NCBI GenBank assembly: GCA_021803885.1
Contig: JAJZKY010000101.1
Span: forward strand, 1-10,761
Reading direction: 5' to 3'
Length of the DNA: 10,761 bases
DNA from: Planctomycetota bacterium
GTDB taxonomy: Bacteria > Planctomycetota > Phycisphaerae > WQYP01 > JAJZKY01
The first letter of the stretch is position 1; each line of letters starts with the position of its first letter. The notes beneath the pieces are model-generated. The model was given only the letters and a program-made list of their open reading frames with translations, was not told where the DNA came from and did not search any database. Shown here one piece after another: positions 1-5,769 of the stretch. The position numbers and the translations under genes were made by a program.

Positions 1-167
1 CTTATCGGGATTACTTCACCATGCGCATGCAGTTTGACACCAGCCAGGCCGAACGTCTTCTGCAACCTGCCGGGGTGAGTCCACCACCCGTACTCGATTA
101 TCTTGACCGCCTCTTCCACTATTGTGTGGCCAGCGACTGGGGCCGCAAGCAGATATCTACGGAATGA
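1..167 (+). CDS. C-terminal end of an SDR / fatty-acyl-reductase-like oxidoreductase (partial)
   Basis: Only the last 54 codons are visible; the gene enters from the left edge in the frame that begins at base 3 and ends with TGA at 165-167. The visible tail reads YFTMRMQFDTSQAERLL, then AGVSPPPVLDYLDRLFHYC. This F-D-T-x-x-A-x-x-LL / PPxLxxYLxRLxxYC pattern is how many NAD(P)-dependent extended SDR proteins of the acyl (thioester) reductase type end, outside the Rossmann core. The catalytic YxxxK and the nucleotide-binding glycine motif lie upstream and cannot be checked. Its stop codon overlaps the ATG of the adenylating enzyme (ATGA at 164-167), so the two are very probably translated from one mRNA and may work on the same acyl substrate. 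The family call rests on a short tail and is moderate; the existence of the coding end is well supported by the overlap. Confidence 0.6.
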   Translation, partial: YRDYFTMRMQFDTSQAERLLQPAGVSPPPVLDYLDRLFHYCVASDWGRKQISTE

Positions 168-1816
168 ATATCCTCGAACGTTTTCAACTTGCTCAGGACA
201 GCACAGTCACCGTCGCCAATCTCGTGGATGAATTGGTTCGCCGGAAAGGAAACTGTGAAGTCGCCGTATACGAAAGCGGCGTCTTTCATCTGTCCGATTT
301 GCACACGGAAGTTTGCTCAATGGACGCTTTTCTGCGCCAAACGGTCGCGCTTCGTCCAGGCCAGCCTGTAGCCATCTATCGCAGCAATAGCCGGGAATGC
401 TTTCACTGGTTTCTTGCAATTATTCGAGCAGGAGGCATTGCGGTTCCGCTGACCCCGCAGCTCTCTCGTGTCGAAGTGCGCCGGATTCTCGCCGATAGCG
501 GCACTGAGATTCTCGTTACTGACAGCGTGGTATTTAAACGAACGATTGGCGATCACAAAGCTTTGGATGTGCGCACCTGGATACAGGCAGATGAGGAGGA
601 GGAAACGCTCGATGGATTCCTGCGCGTCTCTGTGGCGGATTCCCAGTTCCCCCCGGTCGCCATTGACCCGACCGCAACCGTTGCCATCTTTCATACCTCC
701 GGCACGAGTGGATTCCCAAAGGGCGCAGCCTTATCAAGCAACGCTCTGCTGGGCGCGCGCGCGTCCACTGTACTCGCTGGAATTTTTCTGGGGCCGCGAG
801 ATCTTGCACTCGTCGCACTGCCCTGGTCACACATTATGGCTGTGAGCATCGCACTGTACGGTCTGATGGCAGGTATCCGCGGATGCTTTCTCGATCGCTT
901 GGATGTTGACGCTGCGCTGGACGTTGTTGAGCGCTTCCGCATCACAGCTTTTGTTGGCGTGCCAACCATGTTTGCCCGTCTGACCAACAGCAACCCCGCA
1001 CCCGCGCGCCTGGCAAGCGTGCGTGTCTGGCTCTCTGCCAGCGATTACCTTCCCTCTGAAGTTCGAATCCGTCTGCGTCAGTTCGGCGCACTCTTCCGGC
1101 TGCCTGGTGGATGGCACATCCCACCCATTCTGTTGAACGGATATGGCATGGTGGAATTGGGCGGCCTTGCCATGATGGGCATTGAGTTGCCTTTCCTGCG
1201 CGGGAGTGGCGACCTGTATTACCCTGTGCCGCCGTTTCGTATCCGCCTGGTCGATGAGAATGGCCAGCCCGTGCCCGCACGGGTAGCGGGCGAATGTCAG
1301 ATTCGTCGTCGCGGTCTTGTTCCCCACTATTGGAAGGACAAGGCCGATTCGACAAGCCTTCTCACCCAGGACGGCTGGTTGCGTACTGGCGACCTGGCAA
1401 TGCGCAATCGCTTTGGACTGATCCGAATTGTGGGGCGCACGAAGGAGGTGATCAAGTCGGGCGGCTATTCCGTTTACGTTCGCGAACTGGAAGAAACGAT
1501 GCTGGCGCATCCTGCTGTGGCTCGCGCTGTCGCGTTCGGCGTGCGCCACAAGGAGAAAGGCGAGATACCAGTCGCCGCAGTTGAATTGCGGCCTGACTCC
1601 TCTTCCCAGGAGGCTGATCTGCTGCATTGGTGCCGCACGAATCTCGCGGCCTACAAAGCACCCCGGCGCATCTGGATTCTTGCCCCAGGCGAACTGCCGC
1701 AGAATCACAGCGGTAAATTTCTTCGGCGGGTGCTGCAGGAGCGATTTTCAGAGGCGGATGGACCGAATGAGAGCCGGTTTCCGCAAGAGTCAACGGGAGA
1801 AAAGCGTCATGGCTGA
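164..1816 (+). CDS. Class I acyl-adenylating enzyme (AMP-dependent acyl-CoA/acyl-ACP synthetase family)
   Basis: A 550-residue cytoplasmic protein of normal length for the ANL superfamily, which activates a carboxylic acid with ATP to an acyl-adenylate and then usually transfers it to CoA or an acyl carrier protein. Seen in order: the P-loop-like A3 motif TSGTSGFPKG (residues 178-187), the A5 motif region GYGMVELGG (326-334), the A7 motif RTGDLA (407-412), the hinge region GRTKEVIKSGGYSVY, and the A10 motif around NHSGK, with the expected catalytic Lys518. The A5 motif has Val330 where most members have Thr (YGxTE), a conservative loss of a residue that normally contacts the nucleotide. I chose the ATG at 164, which overlaps the upstream stop as ATGA, rather than an in-frame TTG at 122. 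The substrate cannot be read from sequence; the adjoining reductase suggests a fatty or polyketide-like acyl chain. The 3' end overlaps the convergent LolA-like gene by 10 bp. Confidence 0.9.
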   Translation: MNILERFQLAQDSTVTVANLVDELVRRKGNCEVAVYESGVFHLSDLHTEVCSMDAFLRQTVALRPGQPVAIYRSNSRECFHWFLAIIRAGGIAVPLTPQLSRVEVRRILADSGTEILVTDSVVFKRTIGDHKALDVRTWIQADEEEETLDGFLRVSVADSQFPPVAIDPTATVAIFHTSGTSGFPKGAALSSNALLGARASTVLAGIFLGPRDLALVALPWSHIMAVSIALYGLMAGIRGCFLDRLDVDAALDVVERFRITAFVGVPTMFARLTNSNPAPARLASVRVWLSASDYLPSEVRIRLRQFGALFRLPGGWHIPPILLNGYGMVELGGLAMMGIELPFLRGSGDLYYPVPPFRIRLVDENGQPVPARVAGECQIRRRGLVPHYWKDKADSTSLLTQDGWLRTGDLAMRNRFGLIRIVGRTKEVIKSGGYSVYVRELEETMLAHPAVARAVAFGVRHKEKGEIPVAAVELRPDSSSQEADLLHWCRTNLAAYKAPRRIWILAPGELPQNHSGKFLRRVLQERFSEADGPNESRFPQESTGEKRHG

Positions 1817-2604
1817 TCCTCGGACTTGTGGATCAACTCGGGACTGAAGTCGTTGATCGTCAGGTTTGCTCTTGTGCTTCCGCGTTCGAGAATCAGGATG
1901 GTCGATCCGGGACGGCCATGTGTTTTCACTTCGACCTGTCTGGCTGACCAGACTCCGCCCGATTGGCTCAATCCGAAGGATGTGAATGTCTTCACAACTC
2001 CCCCGTCTTTCAGTGTTTTTTCCACAAAAACGGGGTAGCCGATAGTGTGGTCAAACCAAGACTGGACCTCTGAATAGTGGGAATGATCGAGTACACCCGG
2101 CATGCTCTTCACGACATCACAGTCGCGAGCACCTAATCTGGCACGCTTCTGGATCATCTGGCTCTGCCAGAAGTACTCGGGCTGGAGAAAGTCTTCGTAG
2201 TTGAAGTCGCTGCCCAACACGCTCTCGCTCCACTGATTAAAGGGCAGCGGAGCTGGCAGGGACTGGCGTGGATGGAATATCCGGATCGCATTATGGCCGT
2301 TGGGCCGCATTTCAAGCAGGATACTGACGCGCGCATCCTTGCCCGCATCTGCCGCCGACATTCGGGGTGGAACGATCTCGATCAGCGTGCGCAGAACGCC
2401 TGGGAACCAGTGCGCCTTGATGGTAAATGTATCGCTGATTCGATTTCCGCTCGCATCCACGCGAACCATGCGCCCCGTGGCACGCGCATCCATCGTCTCC
2501 GTGCGCTGCCGCGCAATGGCAATCACGGCTGGCGGCGGGGCCGCCGCGTAGACCGTGGTCGCAAGAAACAGCATTCCGGCAGCAACAACAGAGACGAGTC
2601 TCAT
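1807..2604 (-). CDS. Exported LolA-like / outer-membrane lipoprotein-sorting-type protein
   Basis: A 265-residue protein with a clear Sec signal peptide (MRLVSVVAAGMLFLATTVYA, likely cut near residue 20-21) and then a soluble beta-rich domain. The central segment with LGSDFNYEDFLQPEYFW, followed by a YSEVQSWFDHTIGYPVFVEKTLKDGG stretch in pieces, is typical of proteins annotated as outer membrane lipoprotein-sorting protein (the LolA_like / TP-0789 type fold), thought to bind lipid or lipoprotein in the periplasm. It has no lipobox cysteine after the signal. The ATG at 2604 overlaps the stop of the ATPase gene by 4 bp (ATGA on the minus strand), with AAGGA at 2612-2616 as ribosome binding site. 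That coupling fits the usual pairing of these proteins with LolD/MacB-type exporters. The actual ligand is unknown. The 3' end runs 10 bp into the end of the adenylating-enzyme gene on the other strand. Confidence 0.8.
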   Translation of the reverse strand: MRLVSVVAAGMLFLATTVYAAAPPPAVIAIARQRTETMDARATGRMVRVDASGNRISDTFTIKAHWFPGVLRTLIEIVPPRMSAADAGKDARVSILLEMRPNGHNAIRIFHPRQSLPAPLPFNQWSESVLGSDFNYEDFLQPEYFWQSQMIQKRARLGARDCDVVKSMPGVLDHSHYSEVQSWFDHTIGYPVFVEKTLKDGGVVKTFTSFGLSQSGGVWSARQVEVKTHGRPGSTILILERGSTRANLTINDFSPELIHKSEDQP

Positions 2605-3311
2605 CGCACGATCCTTCCATCATGGATGCGGATGTGACGCGGCGCGGAGTTCGCAATCTCTTCCTCGTGCGTGATGACAATAAGCGTCATCCCGCGGGTC
2701 TTCTGAATGCCGGTGAGTATCTCCATAATTAGCGCGGAGTTCTTGCTGTCGAGATTCCCCGTAGGCTCATCTGCCAGCAGGATCGAAGGGTTATTAGCCA
2801 ACGCCCGGGCAATCGCTACCCGCTGCCGTTCTCCTCCAGAGAGTTCGTTTGGGTGCTGGCGCATTCGCGACCCCAGCCCGACTTCACGCAGGAGTGCCTC
2901 GGCACGTTCGACGCGCATGCTACCAGCATTCCTGGTAGCGAGCATGGGGGCCTGCACATTCTCGACAGCACGCAGGGTGGGCAGTAAGTAGAAAGACTGG
3001 AAGATGAATCCAACATGGTGACAGCGATACGTGTCGAGACTAATCGAAGAGCCTAAAGCCGCACCGCGGAAAAGGACATCGCCGCTGGTGGGAGTATCCA
3101 GCCCGCCAAGCAGGTGAAGCAGGGTAGATTTCCCACTACCGCTGTGCCCGCTGATGGCGACGAATTCGCCTGCTTCGATGGAAAGATCGACACCCCGGAG
3201 CGCCTCAATTCGACCCTCGTTGTAGTCTTTGCGCAGATTGCGTACTTCCAGAATGGGAACAGCTATGGCGCACCGCCTAAACCCGAAAAAAGACGAATAC
3301 TGGACGAACAT
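2601..3311 (-). CDS. ABC transporter ATP-binding protein, LolD/MacB type
   Basis: A 236-residue ATPase with all ABC signatures: Walker A GHSGSGKST (55-63), Q-loop Q105 in FIFQSFYLLP, signature LSGGERQR (157-164), Walker B ILLADEPTGNLDS (177-189) and H-loop His215 in ITHEEE. The LLPTLRAVENV and DEPTGNLDS wording is characteristic of the LolD/MacB/FtsE-like group that powers FtsX-type permeases in lipoprotein release or efflux. I take the ATG at 3311 because it gives the normal family length. A longer in-frame reading from a TTG at 3395 only adds an unconserved N-terminus, and even from 3311 about 18 residues precede the conserved start PILEVRNLRK. The gene is coupled to the LolA-like gene downstream. 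No permease gene is present upstream; the next 850 bp hold no recognisable membrane protein. The partner is therefore elsewhere or has been lost. Confidence 0.9.
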   Translation of the reverse strand: MFVQYSSFFGFRRCAIAVPILEVRNLRKDYNEGRIEALRGVDLSIEAGEFVAISGHSGSGKSTLLHLLGGLDTPTSGDVLFRGAALGSSISLDTYRCHHVGFIFQSFYLLPTLRAVENVQAPMLATRNAGSMRVERAEALLREVGLGSRMRQHPNELSGGERQRVAIARALANNPSILLADEPTGNLDSKNSALIMEILTGIQKTRGMTLIVITHEEEIANSAPRHIRIHDGRIVR

Positions 3312-3614
3312 GTAACCATTCCGGCAGGCAGTTGGGGAGGCATTAGCATTTCCAGCAATTCGTCTTGATACGGGCTTGAATATCCAATCAAACAATCGAA
3401 CTCATCTCTCACCATGCTTGCCCCGCAGACCTTCATAGGCGTCCAAAAACTCAAGCCGTCCCGAGGCCTTTCCGGCAAATTTCCAGGCAACAGCTTAAAG
3501 CTTGCGTGCAGCGTTCGTTGCTCACTTTGACTTTCAAACCTCTGTAACGTGATCGCGCTCTTGGATCCCTGGTCAGGCTGGAGTACCCGACCCATCCTGT
3601 ACCAGGTGCACATT
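3312..3614 (+). other. Gene-free stretch upstream of the ABC ATPase
   Basis: About 300 bp without a supported gene. A leftward open frame covers 3263-3613, but its translation has no recognisable domain, no membrane segments such as a permease would have, and it runs into the ATPase start in another frame. The stretch should contain the promoter of the leftward ATPase/LolA-like unit, but I see no convincing -35/-10 pair. It ends where similarity to an IS3-type transposase begins, so it may hold further eroded insertion-sequence or permease DNA that can no longer be read by eye. Confidence 0.5.
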
Positions 3615-3990
3615 TAGTACTCAGCTTACCTCATAAGAGCACCTCAGCACCGACTGGCTGAAGCGCACAGAATTGAGATCCGCATGCGCCGCAAGGGCAA
3701 TCCGTGGAAGAACGCGGCCTGTAGGCGGTGCATGAAAATGCTCATAATCAGAAGAGCCTTTTCTCTCAGAGGAACCTCTCCGAATATGAAGCCCCCGGCG
3801 CGACAGCATCCTGCATGGGTTTTCAGCACATCGTGAATCGACCTAATGCTAAAAGCAACTGCCGGGAGAGGCCTCTGTCTAGCGTTCCCAGCGCTCTATC
3901 GAGGTCGATGAGAACCAGTTGGCTATTCCTTGGCGATGCTCTCCAGCAGCGTCCGCCTTCGCTTCACCTGCCTCGCTTAGAATGAGATAG
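3615..3990 (+). pseudogene. Degenerate IS3-family transposase (OrfB C-terminal end), frameshifted remnant
   Basis: Frame 3 (from 3615) starts with a stop and then reads YSAYL, followed by LAEAHRIEIRMRRKGNPWKNAACRRCMK. This closely follows the familiar IS3-family OrfB pattern SAYLxxLxxHxIxxSMSRKGNPWDNAACESFMKTLK. The catalytic Glu expected in the CESFMK position is replaced by Arg (CRRCMK), so the enzyme would be dead. The frame then stops at 3834-3836, but the match seems to continue one frame over (LSEYEAPGATAS, then FQHIVNRPNAKSN, resembling EYRDLEEARASIxxFIEHVYNxKRLHSAL), and finally in a third frame to a TAG at 3988-3990. At least two frameshifts are needed. Only the last third of the transposase is visible; I found no terminal inverted repeats. 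The residue pattern of the first segment is strong, that of the later segments weaker. Confidence 0.6.
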
Positions 3991-4146
3991 AGTGGTCTTT
4001 CTGATCGCGAGTTTTACAACGAATAGCGAACGGAAACAGCGTGTTTGTCTCCGGCCGAGGGCAACCCCGAAGCATTCAGTGTTTCTTGTTCATGGCTTGG
4101 TTCCTAGGTGGTACGGAAAGACTTAAAACTTGTCATATCCATCTTC

Positions 4147-4152
4147 AAGGAG
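4147..4152 (+). promoter_or_regulatory. Ribosome binding site that sets the hydrolase start
   Basis: AAGGAG lies 8 bases before the ATG at 4161. It decides for that start over an in-frame GTG at 4041, whose extra 40 residues look like translated intergenic sequence and would bury the N-terminal membrane segment. Confidence 0.7.
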
Positions 4153-4160
4153 AGCAGTGC

Positions 4161-5210
4161 ATGGTGCGCTTGTTGTGGCTTTTGCTGGTAATCCCAGCTC
4201 TACCCGCTTTGGGCTTGCTGTATCAATGGCTTGGTTCGCATTATGACCGCAAGCGTTTTCTGCCATTGGGCCGGTTGGTGGACATCGGAAAGCGACGGCG
4301 GCTGTTTATGGTGGAGATGGGCGGGGGGGATGGCCCGACGGTGATCTTCGAGTCAGGAATTGGGGCGACGAGTCAAAACTGGGCCAGAATTCAGGAGGCT
4401 GTGAGCGAATTCGCGCATACGGTTTCTTATGATCGGCTAGGGCTGGGTTGGAGTACGCCGGCCGTGTCAGAGCGGATTCCTTCAAAGGTAGTGGAGGAGT
4501 TGCGTGCGATGCTGCAGGCTGCTGGCATTGCGCCGCCTTACCTGCTGGTGGGGCATTCGTTTGGCGGGCTGGTCGTGCGATATTTTGCGTCCGAGTATCC
4601 GGAAGAGGTGGCTGGCGTGTTGCTGGTGGATGCCATGCGCACCGACGAGTGGCCGCCGGTGGATGAGTCGCAGCGTAAGCAGTTGACCCGCGGCGTGCAG
4701 CTAACGCGTTGGGGCGTATTGATTGCTTATTTAGGCCTGGCACGACTAACAACTATGTCATTTTTCTGCCGCTCGGGCAGATTTACTAAGCTCTTCATCC
4801 GCGCGACTGGCGGACACCATGTGCTGGAGCGGCTAACGAGTGAGTTGAACAAGATGCCGCCGACGGTGTGGCCGATTGTGGCAGCGCACTGGTCAACCCC
4901 AGCGTTTTTCCGCGGGATGACGGCGCACATCGAGGGAGTTCCGGGAACGGTGACAGAGATGCTGGATGCGAAGCCCATTGTGGGTGTTCCGGTACTGTTG
5001 ATGACGCCGGGGCAGCCGAAGGCGATCTCCGAGACGGCATTGCAGAAGATCGGGCCGGATGCGAAGCAGTTGATCGCAGAGAAGGGTGGCCACTGGTTAC
5101 ATTTGGACGAGCCAGAACTGGTGATTGAGCAGATTCGCGAGATGATGACGCTCGTAGAGACCGGAATCTCCTGCGAAGCAATGATGCAGGAAAAAGTCTC
5201 AGCCAATTAG
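4161..5210 (+). CDS. Membrane-anchored alpha/beta-hydrolase
   Basis: A 349-residue protein. Residues 4-24 (LLWLLLVIPALPALGLLYQWL) form one hydrophobic segment, either an uncleaved anchor or a weak signal peptide, placing the enzyme at the inner membrane or beyond. The alpha/beta-hydrolase fold follows: VSYDRLGLGWS (oxyanion/loop region), the nucleophile elbow GHSFGG with Ser133, VLLVDA with Asp157 after strand 6, and a C-terminal GGHWLHLDEP with the catalytic His311. The usual PVLLMTxGxxD site after strand 7 reads TPGQPK and carries no Asp, so the acid may be Asp157 or a nearby residue. The substrate is unknown; esters, lactones or epoxides are all possible. The gene stands alone between two dead IS3-family transposase remnants, with the second beginning 5 bp after its stop, which suggests it came in or was moved with insertion sequences. 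Confidence 0.85.
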   Translation: MVRLLWLLLVIPALPALGLLYQWLGSHYDRKRFLPLGRLVDIGKRRRLFMVEMGGGDGPTVIFESGIGATSQNWARIQEAVSEFAHTVSYDRLGLGWSTPAVSERIPSKVVEELRAMLQAAGIAPPYLLVGHSFGGLVVRYFASEYPEEVAGVLLVDAMRTDEWPPVDESQRKQLTRGVQLTRWGVLIAYLGLARLTTMSFFCRSGRFTKLFIRATGGHHVLERLTSELNKMPPTVWPIVAAHWSTPAFFRGMTAHIEGVPGTVTEMLDAKPIVGVPVLLMTPGQPKAISETALQKIGPDAKQLIAEKGGHWLHLDEPELVIEQIREMMTLVETGISCEAMMQEKVSAN

Positions 5211-5215
5211 TCAGT

Positions 5216-5611
5216 ATGGACCGGTTCCTCTCCGCTTGTGACTCTGACCTGTGCTGCCGTCAGGGCTCACAGATTAACCCACGCATCGTGCTGAGAACCG
5301 ATCACTCCATACGGACTAGTTCACATCCAGCCGGGCAAGCCCACGCAGAACGCCTACGTGGAGAGTTTCAACAGCAGGCTGTGCGAGGAATTCTGCGCGT
5401 CATCTGCTTCCAGAACCTGTTCGAAGCCTGGAGGATCATCGCCGCTTGGCGGCGCGATTACAACGAACGAAGACCACATAGCAACCAGAACTACATGACA
5501 CCAGCAGAGTTCGCCGCCAGAACAAGCGGTGGAAAAGACGACGGCTTCGCCTGCTTGAAAAACGATCCTGCCGCTTTTCATTTTCCCTCCGCTGCGACTG
5601 CGGCGAGCTGA
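5216..5611 (+). pseudogene. Degenerate IS3-family transposase (C-terminal end), frameshifted and internally deleted
   Basis: Three consecutive pieces of an IS3-family (IS407-like group) integrase-type transposase are readable on the + strand but not in one frame. Piece one, around 5280-5318, reads RIVLRTDHS and matches the LRTDNGPEF region holding the second catalytic Asp. Piece two, 5319 to about 5400 in another frame, reads VHIQPGKPTQNAYVESFN, matching FIQPGKPTQNAYVESFNGR with the catalytic Glu at codon 5361-5363. Piece three, back in the first frame from about 5400, reads CFQNLFEAWRIIAAWRRDYNERRPHS and then MTPAEFAAR. About 15 residues between TDNG and QPGKP seem to be missing. An open frame spans 5216-5611 by chance, yet it mistranslates the middle, so no working transposase can result. 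The subgroup differs from the remnant at 3615-3990. Confidence 0.8.
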
Positions 5612-5714
5612 GTGTTATTTGTATGCGGAAAATGGGGGCAGGCCAGTGGTGCTGCCGCACTTTGATACTTTCCAGATTTTGAATTTTGTAGAAAAGGCTG
5701 GAGGCTTACTGGAA

Positions 5715-5742
5715 TAGACATCCGATTTCGAGATAGTATGAT
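5715..5742 (+). promoter_or_regulatory. Sigma-70-like promoter of the GHKL/HExxH gene
   Basis: TAGACA at 5715-5720 (5 of 6 to TTGACA) and TATGAT at 5737-5742 (5 of 6 to TATAAT) are separated by 16 bp. Transcription would begin near 5749, giving a short leader of about 20 bases. It lies just after the transposase remnant, so the gene seems to have its own promoter rather than relying on read-through. This is a visual match only. Confidence 0.5.
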
Positions 5743-5756
5743 GTTCGCGCGGTTGT

Positions 5757-5763
5757 GGAGGAG
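5757..5763 (+). promoter_or_regulatory. Ribosome binding site that sets the GHKL gene start
   Basis: GGAGGAG, six bases before the ATG at 5770. It favours this start over the in-frame GTG at 5755, which overlaps the site itself and would add only five residues. Confidence 0.75.
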
Positions 5764-5769
5764 CCACTA

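Noticed and set aside
827..1708. Leftward open frame of 293 codons
   Set aside because: It lies wholly inside the adenylating-enzyme gene, whose motifs are intact; its own translation shows no domain.
3263..3613. Leftward open frame of 116 codons before the ABC ATPase
   Set aside because: It has no recognisable domain, overlaps the ATPase start in a different frame, and lacks hydrophobic segments that would make it the missing permease.
4041..4160. Extended N-terminus of the hydrolase from a GTG
   Set aside because: The extra 40 residues do not look like protein, and a strong AAGGAG precedes the ATG at 4161.
4306..4752. Leftward open frame of 148 codons inside the hydrolase
   Set aside because: Pro/Ala/Arg-rich antisense shadow of a well-supported gene.
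5579..5634. Inverted repeat CATTTTCC / GGAAAATG as an insertion-sequence end or terminator
   Set aside because: Only 8 bp with a 40-base loop, no matching repeat near the other remnant and no T tract; likely chance.
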